Virus record (IMG/VR): IMGVR_UViG_3300045999_000689
Location: 1 to 23,386 of that record
From: a virus
Direction: 5' to 3' (one strand)
DNA: 23,386 nucleotides
Positions 7,503 to 13,395 of the stretch are shown here, piece by piece. A model generated the notes under the pieces. That model was not told the DNA's origin, did not search any database, and was given only the letters and a program-made list of their open reading frames with translations. The first letter of the stretch is position 1, and every line of letters begins with the position of its first letter. Position numbers and translations under genes: made by a program.

Positions 7503-7656
7503 GGGCTTTTTCTGGGGGCGGTGAGGGTAGCAACTCAGACGGCGGTGTCCAGCCGTACTTGCGCCAGATGGCTTGCACGTCAGAGCCTGTTGTCCACTTG
7601 AAGTCTTTCAAGGGGACAGAAGGGTAACTGATTTTAGAGTGGGGTGGCAGTGTCAT
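7492..7656 (-). CDS. Small conserved hypothetical protein (54 aa)
   Basis: The product includes VPLKDFKWTTGSDVQAIWRK and YGWTPPSELLPSPPPEKARV. The block 'DVQAIWRKYGWTPPSE' is reminiscent of short phage proteins I have seen between replication genes, always of unknown function. The ATG overlaps the preceding stop (ATGA), and AAAGGAG lies 10 bases upstream. It is short and Pro/Trp-rich with one probable helix (DVQAIWRKYG). No domain is recognised. The 3' end overlaps the GTG of the Cys-rich gene by 11 bases. Confidence 0.68.
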   Translation of the reverse strand: MTLPPHSKISYPSVPLKDFKWTTGSDVQAIWRKYGWTPPSELLPSPPPEKARVF

Positions 7657-7844
7657 GGTTGTATTGCTCCTTTGAGTAGTTCTAGTCTCTCCCGCGCAAC
7701 GCGCAGGGTGTTGTAGCGCTGGTGAAGGCGCTGAAGCATGGAGACGCGCTTGGCGCCTTCACGTTCTTCGTTTAGCAGTCTGAGGACTTCTTCCTCTGTC
7801 AGGCTGCTTAATTTGTTATTCAGGCTGCGCCAGGTGTCGTTCAA
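7653..7844 (-). CDS. Small helical protein (63 aa, TTG start)
   Basis: The C-terminal section, with LTEEEVLRLLNEEREGAKRV and LQRLHQRYNTLRVARERLEL, is strongly helical and charged, probably coiled coil. The frame is open up to 7970, but that extension is Pro/Thr/Ala-rich and lies over a separate gene in another frame. I chose the TTG at 7842-7844 because GGAGAG precedes it at 5-6 bases and the helical part begins there. It overlaps the upstream 54-aa gene by 29 bases. Function unknown; it could pair with that gene's product, which is also a charged helix. Confidence 0.62.
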   Translation of the reverse strand: MNDTWRSLNNKLSSLTEEEVLRLLNEEREGAKRVSMLQRLHQRYNTLRVARERLELLKGAIQP

Positions 7845-7980
7845 TTTTTCTCTCCAGTTCGTAGATTTCTTTTTTGCAGTTAGCGTAGGCGCGGGTGCTA
7901 GCGTTAAGGTTGCGCTCTCTGATACGCAATTCAGCCTTGGCCGTCTTAAGTTTGGCCTTCCATAAGTCAAGTCTTTTCAT
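7816..7980 (-). CDS. Small coiled-coil protein (54 aa)
   Basis: This short gene lies on the minus strand from ATG 7978-7980 to TAA 7816-7818. The product begins MKRLDLWKAKLKTAKAELRI and ends KKEIYELERKIERHLAQPE. It is almost entirely charged amphipathic helix, suggesting a coiled-coil dimer. It overlaps the end of the upstream gene by 14 bases and the TTG of the next gene by 29. An AAAGAG sequence stands just ahead of the ATG. No family recognised. Dense packing and clean helical composition support a real gene. Confidence 0.62.
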   Translation of the reverse strand: MKRLDLWKAKLKTAKAELRIRERNLNASTRAYANCKKEIYELERKIERHLAQPE

Positions 7981-8191
7981 TTTTCTCTTTCAGTTTGGCT
8001 TCGGTTTCACGAACAACTTGCATGTAATTGCCAAGCCCCATCTGTATAATTTCTAGATGAGTTAGACCGACCCACTCACGCTTTTGAAAGTGATATGGCT
8101 GGCCAATCTCACGCAAGATTTGCTTGCCAAGGTTGCTGTGCTTCTCGACGTCGTTGAAGGCTTCGTCTTCCTCTTGTGTCCAATCAGTCAT
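7967..8191 (-). CDS. Small conserved hypothetical protein (74 aa)
   Basis: The product begins MTDWTQEEDEAFNDVEKHSN and contains LGKQILREIGQPYHFQKREW and a C-terminal helix (MGLGNYMQVVRETEAKLKEK). It is acidic at the N-terminus and basic at the C-terminus, with no membrane segment. ATGA coupling to the 31-aa gene and GAGGA about 9 bases before the ATG support the start. I have the impression of similar proteins downstream of SNF2 helicases in related phages, with no assigned function. A replication accessory role is possible from position only. Confidence 0.75.
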   Translation of the reverse strand: MTDWTQEEDEAFNDVEKHSNLGKQILREIGQPYHFQKREWVGLTHLEIIQMGLGNYMQVVRETEAKLKEKNEKT

Positions 8192-8283
8192 CGCGGTGCG
8201 TCCTCGTAGTTGTCAGGGTTAAACTTGGGCTGTTTAGTGCCCTTGTCCAGTGGGTTTGGAAATGGTGGGAATGGCCAGTTCAT
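8188..8283 (-). CDS. 31-aa proline-rich peptide gene
   Basis: A very short gene bridging the helicase gene and the 74-aa gene. The product begins MNWPFPPFPNPLDKGTKQPK and ends FNPDNYEDAPR. GGAGG stands 7 bases before the ATG. The ATG overlaps the helicase stop (ATGA), and its own TGA overlaps the next ATG (ATGA). Both junctions and the ribosome-binding site are ideal, so I believe it is translated despite its size. It looks unstructured and rich in Pro, Asn and aromatic residues. It may act as a short linear-motif binder or simply as a translational coupler. Confidence 0.68.
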   Translation of the reverse strand: MNWPFPPFPNPLDKGTKQPKFNPDNYEDAPR

Positions 8284-9599
8284 TTAAGTTCCTCCATAGC
8301 AATGTCAGATATGGCGCGCTTGTCATGCAAGGCCGCCCAGATTTTCTCGTCAACCGTTTTATTAGTCAGCATCACATAGCACCACACAGGGTGTTTTTGC
8401 CCGCTGCGGTGCAGACGGCCAATGGTCTGCTCGTATAGTTCCAGACTCCACGGCAGTGACAAAAACACCATGTGACAGCCGCCGTGTTGGAGGTTGAGGC
8501 CGTGGCCTGCTGACTTCGGATGGACGGCCAGTAGCCTGATCTTTCCAGCATTCCATCGTTCGATGGCGTCTGGGCTGTCAAGGGTTTGCAAACGTCCGAA
8601 GCGCCTTGTAAGTTCGGCAAGTTCTTCTTGGTAGTTGTACACAATGATGGTGTTGGCATGCTGGTTCTCGTCTAGTAATTCTTCAAGGCGTTCAAACTTG
8701 TGCAGGCCGTACCAGATCGGGCGCTGGGTAGAGTTAAATTTGCCAGGCACATGCGACGGCGTGGTGATCGTGTCGTACACAAACCCTGACGCCAGTTGTT
8801 GCAACTTGCCCGTGACAACAGCCGCGTTGACTGCCGTGATGCCGTCCAGCACGAAGTCCTTTTTCATCTTGTTGTAAGGCAGCAGATCCATGTCGCACTT
8901 GACCTCGACAGTATGCAAAGGCGGCAACTTGTCCTTATACTCACCTGCCTCCAAGACAAATGTGGCAGGCTTAATCACGTTCATAACCTTCTCAAGCGAG
9001 CCAACGCGAGGCGACCATTCGCCAAACTCTTTATTGATCAGCACAAAGTATTGCTGCATGAACGCGCCCTTGGAACGGCCAAGCAAAGACTGGTCAACAA
9101 TCTTGCACTGACCGAAGACGTCCTCAAGGCCGTTGCTAGTGAACGAGCCGGTCAAGCCCCAGCGCGTTGTCATGGGGTCAACCACTTTCAGGAACGCTTT
9201 GAAACGTGTGCCGGATGGGTTCTTAAGGCGTGTGAGTTCGTCAAACACAACGCCGTCAAAATTTAATTTTTGTTCGGCCAGCCACTGCAAATTGTCGTAG
9301 TTGGTCACAACCACTTGGGCGTTGGTTTTGAGCGCCGCCAAGCGCTGTGCAGGCGTGCCAACGCACAGAGCCATGCTCAGACGGTCGCCCCACTTAGGGC
9401 GCTCGACTGGCCACACGTCGGTACAGACGCGCTTGGGCGCCAGCACTAGCCAGCGCTTGACGTGGCCATCGCGGATCATCTCCCACATGGCGGTCAGCGT
9501 GATGGCCGTCTTACCAGCACCGACGGGCGCCAAGATCATGGCGCGGTCATGCTCGTAGAGAAAGTCAGCGGCTGTCTCTTGATATGGCCTTAACTCCAT
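8280..9599 (-). CDS. SNF2/superfamily 2 DNA helicase-like ATPase
   Basis: A 439-residue helicase of the SNF2-like branch of superfamily 2. Visible motifs: the Q-like N-terminus LRPYQETAADFL; motif I APVGAGKT (Lys30, Thr31); motif Ia VLAPKRV; motif II VVFDELTRLKN (Asp120, Glu121); motif III LTGS (150-152); the C-terminal lobe with GHGLNLQ; and motif VI QTIGRLHRSGQ (Gln391 to Gln401, with arginines 395 and 398). It would use ATP to move along or remodel DNA in phage replication or recombination. The two RecA-like lobes fill the whole protein, with no extra nuclease or DNA-binding domain. It overlaps the methyltransferase-like gene by 10 bases. VRR-NUC plus SNF2 is a pairing I know from other phage replication modules. 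Confidence 0.93.
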   Translation of the reverse strand: MELRPYQETAADFLYEHDRAMILAPVGAGKTAITLTAMWEMIRDGHVKRWLVLAPKRVCTDVWPVERPKWGDRLSMALCVGTPAQRLAALKTNAQVVVTNYDNLQWLAEQKLNFDGVVFDELTRLKNPSGTRFKAFLKVVDPMTTRWGLTGSFTSNGLEDVFGQCKIVDQSLLGRSKGAFMQQYFVLINKEFGEWSPRVGSLEKVMNVIKPATFVLEAGEYKDKLPPLHTVEVKCDMDLLPYNKMKKDFVLDGITAVNAAVVTGKLQQLASGFVYDTITTPSHVPGKFNSTQRPIWYGLHKFERLEELLDENQHANTIIVYNYQEELAELTRRFGRLQTLDSPDAIERWNAGKIRLLAVHPKSAGHGLNLQHGGCHMVFLSLPWSLELYEQTIGRLHRSGQKHPVWCYVMLTNKTVDEKIWAALHDKRAISDIAMEELK

Positions 9600-10207
9600 T
9601 GGTCTGCCATCGCGTCGGCGATGCCTTGGTAAGTGGCGCTACGCAGTTTCCATCTGTCAGCGCTTGGTGGCAGTTTGTCTTGGCCATAGTTGTCGCACTG
9701 GTTGCCCCAGCGTTTAGCCGGCTTGCCGCTTGGTGTTATGACGACGCGCGGCTCGACCATTTGCGTAGGTGTGAGCAAGGGTAAACCCTTTAGCCAAAGG
9801 CAAGTCTTTTTACTGGCGTCGTGGCCAAACTGGTAAGGGCTAATGATCTGGTCAGGCTTGCGGATCCGGCTGCTGATAACGCTAATCGGGTTTTCCACGG
9901 CGATGCGCTCAATTGGCGCATCCATCAGGCGCTGCACAAAGTCAAGCGCGTCTTCGGTTAGCTGTGGGTCGCGCAGGCCGCGTGTCGTCCAGTGCATGCC
10001 AGACACGGACAAATAGGTGCAAGGCGGGTGGGCTATCATCAAGTCCCAGCCGTCGTTGATGATGTCAAACACGTCGCCTTGATAGTGTGGCCCAGCCACG
10101 TCAGTTGGCAGTAAGTCGCAAGACATAGCGGTGTGGCCACGCGCAATGAATGCGTCGCGTACACGCCCGCTGTACTCACACGCTACTAATACTTTTAATC
10201 CACTCAT
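9590..10207 (-). CDS. C5 cytosine-methyltransferase-like protein (short, no target-recognition domain)
   Basis: A 205-residue protein with a Rossmann methyltransferase start, VLVACEYSGRVRDAFIARGH (motif I region), and an acidic strand end (SCDLLPTD). It carries the C5-MTase catalytic motif IV as HPPCTYLS, plus an ENP variant of the motif VI ENV. C5-MTases use AdoMet to methylate cytosine in DNA. Canonical enzymes are 300 or more residues with a target-recognition domain between motifs VIII and IX. This protein is too short for one, so specificity and even activity are uncertain. Start: ATG 10207 with AAGGAACAAGTTG upstream, overlapping the VRR-NUC gene by 32 bases; a TTG at 10210 is less likely. 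It may protect phage DNA from host restriction. Confidence 0.8.
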   Translation of the reverse strand: MSGLKVLVACEYSGRVRDAFIARGHTAMSCDLLPTDVAGPHYQGDVFDIINDGWDLMIAHPPCTYLSVSGMHWTTRGLRDPQLTEDALDFVQRLMDAPIERIAVENPISVISSRIRKPDQIISPYQFGHDASKKTCLWLKGLPLLTPTQMVEPRVVITPSGKPAKRWGNQCDNYGQDKLPPSADRWKLRSATYQGIADAMADQWS

Positions 10208-10457
10208 CAACTTGTTCCTTAGTCCAAAGACATGCGTAGTTTTGACGCAACAGCATCATGTCGGTTTCAAATAATTTCTGGAGCGCAGACAGTCTGCCAC
10301 CCTTGGTTTTGACTTCCACAAACCATGTCTGCCCATCGGGTAAACACGCAATGCGATCTGCTACACCTTTGCGCCCAGGCGAAGTAAACTTCCAAGTCCT
10401 GCCGCCGATGCTTTGCACCGCCCAGTCAAAATAAATTTCAATTTCTTTTTCACGCAT
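10176..10457 (-). CDS. VRR-NUC domain nuclease (93 aa)
   Basis: A stand-alone VRR-NUC protein of the PD-(D/E)XK nuclease superfamily, usual size for phage members. Visible active-site elements: Glu7 in MREKEIEIYFDWAV; GRKGVAD with Asp34; the core FVEVKTKGG with Glu48-x-Lys50; and the following Gln60 (RLSALQ). Members act as structure-specific nucleases, for example Holliday-junction or flap cutting. The frame is open to 10523, but that extension (CSTKIIVVQIFFTCILCG) would run through the promoter. ATG 10457 gives the family's normal N-terminus. It has no Shine-Dalgarno sequence and sits 7 bases after a TATACT box, so the mRNA may be leaderless. First gene of the left minus-strand operon. Confidence 0.9.
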   Translation of the reverse strand: MREKEIEIYFDWAVQSIGGRTWKFTSPGRKGVADRIACLPDGQTWFVEVKTKGGRLSALQKLFETDMMLLRQNYACLWTKEQVDEWIKSISSV

Positions 10458-10464
10458 GCCGCAA

Positions 10465-10492
10465 AGTATACATGTAAAAAAGATTTGCACAA
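10465..10492 (-). promoter_or_regulatory. Candidate sigma70-type promoter for the left minus-strand operon
   Basis: On the minus strand, TTGTGC (10487-10492) lies 16 bases before TATACT (10465-10470), which differs from TATAAT at one position. The VRR-NUC ATG begins 7 bases further on, so a usual start point would leave almost no leader. The -35 match is weak (3 of 6) and overlaps the -35 of the divergent promoter. Support is the -10 quality and the position at the head of a thirteen-gene operon. Confidence 0.5.
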
Positions 10493-10513
10493 CAATTATT
10501 TTTGTGCTACATT
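10485..10513 (+). promoter_or_regulatory. Candidate extended -10 promoter for the replication operon
   Basis: TTGCAC (10485-10490) and TACATT (10508-10513) are separated by 17 bases. TACATT is preceded by TGC, giving an extended -10 (TGnTANNNT). The first gene of the operon starts 29 bases downstream with its own AAAGGACAG. The promoter shares its -35 region with the divergent minus-strand promoter. Confidence 0.52.
10487..10507. promoter_or_regulatory. Inverted repeat GCACAA-N9-TTGTGC, candidate operator
   Basis: GCACAA (10487-10492) and TTGTGC (10502-10507) form a perfect 6-bp inverted repeat around an AT-rich 9-bp centre. The left arm covers the -35 elements of both divergent promoters, and the right arm covers the extended -10 of the plus-strand promoter. 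A dimeric regulator bound here could control both early operons together. No repressor gene is identified in the window, so this remains a candidate site. Confidence 0.4.
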
Positions 10514-10541
10514 CAAAGCTCATTAACTAAAGGACAGTAAA

Positions 10542-10730
10542 GTGAAAAACATTCCAGCATTCCCCGCCATGCACTTTGACTTGGCAGACAACGAACATGG
10601 CTTGACCATGCGCGACTATTTTGCAGCCAAGGCCATGCAAACACTTGCTGAGAAATACAGCCATGAAGGTGACGTTTCTCGTAACGCTTACAAAATTGCC
10701 GACGCCATGATGAAAGCAAGGGATCAATAA
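10542..10730 (+). CDS. Small conserved phage protein (62 aa, GTG start)
   Basis: The product contains MHFDLADNEHGLTMRDYFAA, then KAMQTLAEKY and a C-terminal helix (RNAYKIADAMMKARDQ). The 'GLTMRDYFAAKAMQ ... AYKIADAMMKAR' pattern is one I recognise from many small phage and prophage proteins of unknown function. GTG at 10542 is preceded by AAAGGACAG at suitable spacing and by the promoter above. The TAA overlaps the next ATG (TAATG), so expression is coupled to the DUF2800 gene. Helical and soluble; role unknown. Confidence 0.82.
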   Translation: MKNIPAFPAMHFDLADNEHGLTMRDYFAAKAMQTLAEKYSHEGDVSRNAYKIADAMMKARDQ

Positions 10731-11857
10731 TGCAACACTCAAACATCGTAGGCGGCTCAACAGCCAAGCGCGTCATCAACTGCCCCGGCAGTGTGGCGCT
10801 GGTGCAGAAGATGCCCCCGAAGCCCTCAAGCAAATACGCTGACGAAGGCACGCTCCTTCACAACGTCATGGCCGAACTCATAATGAGCGAGGAGCCGCCA
10901 GAATATTACATTGGCACACGCTATGAAGATCAAATTCTCACGTTTGAACTGGTGGAAGAAAAGATACTGCCAGCCTTGCGCGCCCTCGACGTCATCGACC
11001 CTGAGCATAAGATGGAGATTGAAGCAGAGACTAGAGTTGGTTTTGGTGATCTGCTGCCTGGCGTGTTTGGTTCTACTGATCTTATTGGCCGCCTTGGTAA
11101 TCGCGCCGTCGTTCTTGATTGGAAATTCGGTGATGGTGTCATGGTCGAGGTGGAAGAAAACCCGCAGTTGATGTTCTACGCGGCTGCGGCCATGCGTACA
11201 CCTGAAGCGCAATGGGCGTTTGAAGGCGTGGCTGAGATTGAATGCGTCATCGTGCAACCGCCTGAGATCCGCCGCTGGGTGACAACGCCTGAGCGCATCG
11301 CTAAGTTTGAACTCGAATTGGTGCAAGCAGTTAAGCAAGCAGAAAAGCCTGACGCAAAGCTGACCGTTGGTGACCATTGCCGTTGGTGCGCGGCCAAGCC
11401 AATCTGCCCCAAGATGACTGGCGCTGTTGACCGCGCATTGAAGGTGCAACTTGATAATTTAGACGCGCCCAAGATCAGCGCTTATCTCAAGAACGCTGAC
11501 ATGCTTGAAGATTGGATCAAAGACCTACGCGCCCTTGCCTTGCAGATGCTTGAGTCTGGCGCTAAGTTGCCCGAATACAAACTGGTGGCCAAGCGTGCCA
11601 TCAGGTCATGGTCGGATGAGGAGAAAGCGAAAGTCGCTTTGTTTGCATACGGCCTCACAGAATCTGAAGTGATGGAGACTACTGTCGTCTCCCCTGCGAA
11701 GGCCGAGAAGGCGTTGAAGAAACGCAAGATCGGCCTACCAGAAGACCTCGTGGTCGCCATCTCGTCAGGTAACACTTTGGCAAGCGTGGATGATCCACGA
11801 CCCGAAGTGATGCTCTTGGGCAAACAGTTATCTGCTGCCCTTTCTAAAATCCAGTAA
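10730..11857 (+). CDS. DUF2800 / Cas4-RecB-like nuclease-family protein
   Basis: A 375-residue protein of the PD-(D/E)XK group annotated as DUF2800. Elements in order: an N-terminal cysteine (Cys18 in RVINCPGS); an ADEGTLLHN helix with the conserved His; GSTDLIG with Asp117; VVLDWKFGDG with Asp130-x-Lys132; a QLMFYAAAA helix; and a cysteine trio Cys217, Cys220, Cys226 (DHCRWCAAKPICPKM). One early and three late cysteines is the arrangement that holds a [4Fe-4S] cluster in AddB and Cas4. The likely role is a DNA exonuclease or end-processing factor in replication or recombination. The C-terminal third (about 240-375) is a helical extension. The next gene follows after 9 bases. In other phages DUF2800 genes travel with PolA, VRR-NUC and SNF2 helicases, as here. 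Confidence 0.88.
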   Translation: MQHSNIVGGSTAKRVINCPGSVALVQKMPPKPSSKYADEGTLLHNVMAELIMSEEPPEYYIGTRYEDQILTFELVEEKILPALRALDVIDPEHKMEIEAETRVGFGDLLPGVFGSTDLIGRLGNRAVVLDWKFGDGVMVEVEENPQLMFYAAAAMRTPEAQWAFEGVAEIECVIVQPPEIRRWVTTPERIAKFELELVQAVKQAEKPDAKLTVGDHCRWCAAKPICPKMTGAVDRALKVQLDNLDAPKISAYLKNADMLEDWIKDLRALALQMLESGAKLPEYKLVAKRAIRSWSDEEKAKVALFAYGLTESEVMETTVVSPAKAEKALKKRKIGLPEDLVVAISSGNTLASVDDPRPEVMLLGKQLSAALSKIQ

Positions 11858-11866
11858 AGGAAAATC

Positions 11867-12499
11867 ATGTCTAGTCTAGTAACCTTCTCTCAAGCAAACC
11901 TCCCCGCAGTTTCAACCTTGTCTAGCGCTTTGCGTTCGATCCAAGCCGAAGTCGGCCCAGCCGGTGTTGTCATCCTCAAGATGGACAAAACTGGTCACTG
12001 GGTCTTTGGTGCAGATCAAACCGAAGTTGAAGACGACGCTGTTTGGGCTGTCAATCCTTTCTCATTTGTCCACGGCTTTATTGCTTGGGGCGATGGCGAA
12101 GTGTTGGGCGAGAAAATGACCAGTGTCAGCAATCCCCTGCCTGCTTTGGATGAGGCGCCCCCTCAAGCCAAGAAGGGCTGGGAGAGCCAAGTTGGTATGT
12201 CTCTGAAGTGCATCAGCGGCGAAGACAAGGGTATGGAAGCACGTTTTACCACCACGTCAGTGGGCGGCAAGCGCGCAGTACAAACCTTGGCTGTTGCTCT
12301 GGCTGAGCAGGTCGAGAAAGACCAAACCAAGCCAGTGCCAGTCGTGCGTCTGAAGAAAGACCATTACGCTCACAAGTCCTATGGCAAGATTTACACGCCA
12401 GTGTTTGAACTTGTCGAGTGGGTCAGCATGGATGGCGAGTCGCCTGAAGTTAAACCAGAGCCAGAAGCAGCGCCTACACGCCGTCGCCGTAGCGCTTAA
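11867..12499 (+). CDS. Replication-module protein (210 aa), possible ssDNA-binding protein
   Basis: No domain is certain. The product has a beta-rich middle (GPAGVVILKMDKTGHWVFGA and VWAVNPFSFVHGFIAWGDGE), a second beta block (ARFTTTSVGGKRAVQTLAVA) and a low-complexity tail (PEVKPEPEAAPTRRRRSA) that is basic, not acidic. AAAGGA precedes the ATG. The gene sits between DUF2800 and the polymerase, the slot often filled in related phages by an ssDNA-binding protein (DUF2815 class). An OB-like ssDNA-binding role is therefore plausible, but the sequence does not itself show that family, and the basic tail argues against a T7 gp2.5-like protein. I recognise it only as a conserved phage orphan. Confidence 0.72.
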   Translation: MSSLVTFSQANLPAVSTLSSALRSIQAEVGPAGVVILKMDKTGHWVFGADQTEVEDDAVWAVNPFSFVHGFIAWGDGEVLGEKMTSVSNPLPALDEAPPQAKKGWESQVGMSLKCISGEDKGMEARFTTTSVGGKRAVQTLAVALAEQVEKDQTKPVPVVRLKKDHYAHKSYGKIYTPVFELVEWVSMDGESPEVKPEPEAAPTRRRRSA

Positions 12500-12506
12500 C
12501 TTTCTG

Positions 12507-12527
12507 AAGCCCCGTGACAGGGGGCTT
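12507..12527 (+). promoter_or_regulatory. GC-rich hairpin between the 210-aa gene and the PAPS-reductase gene
   Basis: AAGCCCC (12507-12513) pairs with GGGGCTT (12521-12527) around GTGACAG, a perfect 7-bp stem. Only one further T follows, so it is not a full intrinsic terminator. It fills the longest gap of the operon (44 bases), 7 bases before the AAAGGAG of the next gene. Possible roles are partial termination, mRNA stabilisation or RNase processing. Confidence 0.5.
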
Positions 12528-12543
12528 TGGAAAGGAGACGCTT

Positions 12544-13395
12544 ATGAAGCAAAAATATCAAATCTCGTTCTCGGGCGGGCGCACCAGCGCTTACATGACC
12601 AAGTTGTTGCTCGACAACTGGTCAGTCCGGTACGACTTTATTGTGACGTTCGCCAACACGGGGCTTGAACACCCCAAGACGTTGGAGTTTGTCCATAACT
12701 GCGACGTTAACTTTGGCTTTAACACCGTGTGGCTTGAGGCCGTGGTTCACGAAGGCCGCGTCGCATGCACACACAAGATAGTTGACTACGCTACTGCTTC
12801 GCGCAAGGGTGAGCCGTTTGAGGCGGTCATTCAGAAGTATGGCATCCCCAACACCGCGTTCCCGTTTTGCACACGCGAGTTGAAGATCAACCCCATGAAT
12901 TCCTATTTGCGTAGCCTAGGGCTTGACTACCGCACAATTCCCACGGCCATTGGGATCCGTGACGATGAGAAGCGCCGTGTCAGTAAGACAGCCGACGCCA
13001 CGCAAATTCATTACCCTCTGATTGACGTGTGGCCAACAGACAAGGGTGAGATTCTTGACTGGTGGGCAGAGCAATCGTTTGACCTTGGCATTGACGAGTT
13101 TGAGGGCAACTGCCAAGGTTGTTACAAGAAGTCATCCAAGAAGCATTTCATGCAGATTGAACGCGACGCCAGCGTCTATGACTTTCACCGCCGCATGGAG
13201 CAGCAGTATCGCTCACACGGCCCGCAAGTAGGCGACCGCGTGTTCTTCCGTCAGAACATGGACACCAACGCCTTGTTTGACTTGTACAACGCAAGCAAAG
13301 ATGCCCCGACCCGTAGCGCCCGCGCTGACGAAGATGGCGGTTGCTCTGAGTCCTGCGAAGTTTATGAGACTGTGATCAATGACACTTTGGCTTGA
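12544..13395 (+). CDS. PAPS-reductase family / adenine-nucleotide alpha-hydrolase protein
   Basis: A 283-residue PP-loop protein. SFSGGRTSAYM (about 8-18) is the SGGxxS pyrophosphate loop that binds ATP or PAPS. The following FIVTFANTGLEHPKTLEFV is the usual 'FxNTG.E...T' block of the phosphoadenosine-phosphosulfate reductase family. Cysteines appear as FCTRELK, NCQGCYKK and CSESCEV; the canonical C-terminal ECGLH of assimilatory PAPS reductase is not seen. The phage role is unknown: nucleotide, tRNA or DNA sulfur chemistry are all possible. The inner ATG at 12544 was chosen over an upstream start at 12514, because AAAGGAG lies just before it and the PP-loop then sits at the normal distance. 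Its end overlaps the polymerase start by 17 bases. Confidence 0.85.
   Translation: MKQKYQISFSGGRTSAYMTKLLLDNWSVRYDFIVTFANTGLEHPKTLEFVHNCDVNFGFNTVWLEAVVHEGRVACTHKIVDYATASRKGEPFEAVIQKYGIPNTAFPFCTRELKINPMNSYLRSLGLDYRTIPTAIGIRDDEKRRVSKTADATQIHYPLIDVWPTDKGEILDWWAEQSFDLGIDEFEGNCQGCYKKSSKKHFMQIERDASVYDFHRRMEQQYRSHGPQVGDRVFFRQNMDTNALFDLYNASKDAPTRSARADEDGGCSESCEVYETVINDTLA

Noticed and set aside
8796-9266. 156-aa plus-strand frame over the helicase gene
   Set aside because: Antisense to a gene with a full set of helicase motifs; product has no recognisable pattern and no ribosome-binding site.
12514-12543. Upstream start for the PAPS-reductase-like gene
   Set aside because: It would place the start in the hairpin and before the AAAGGAG; the ATG at 12544 has the ribosome-binding site and the normal distance to the PP-loop.
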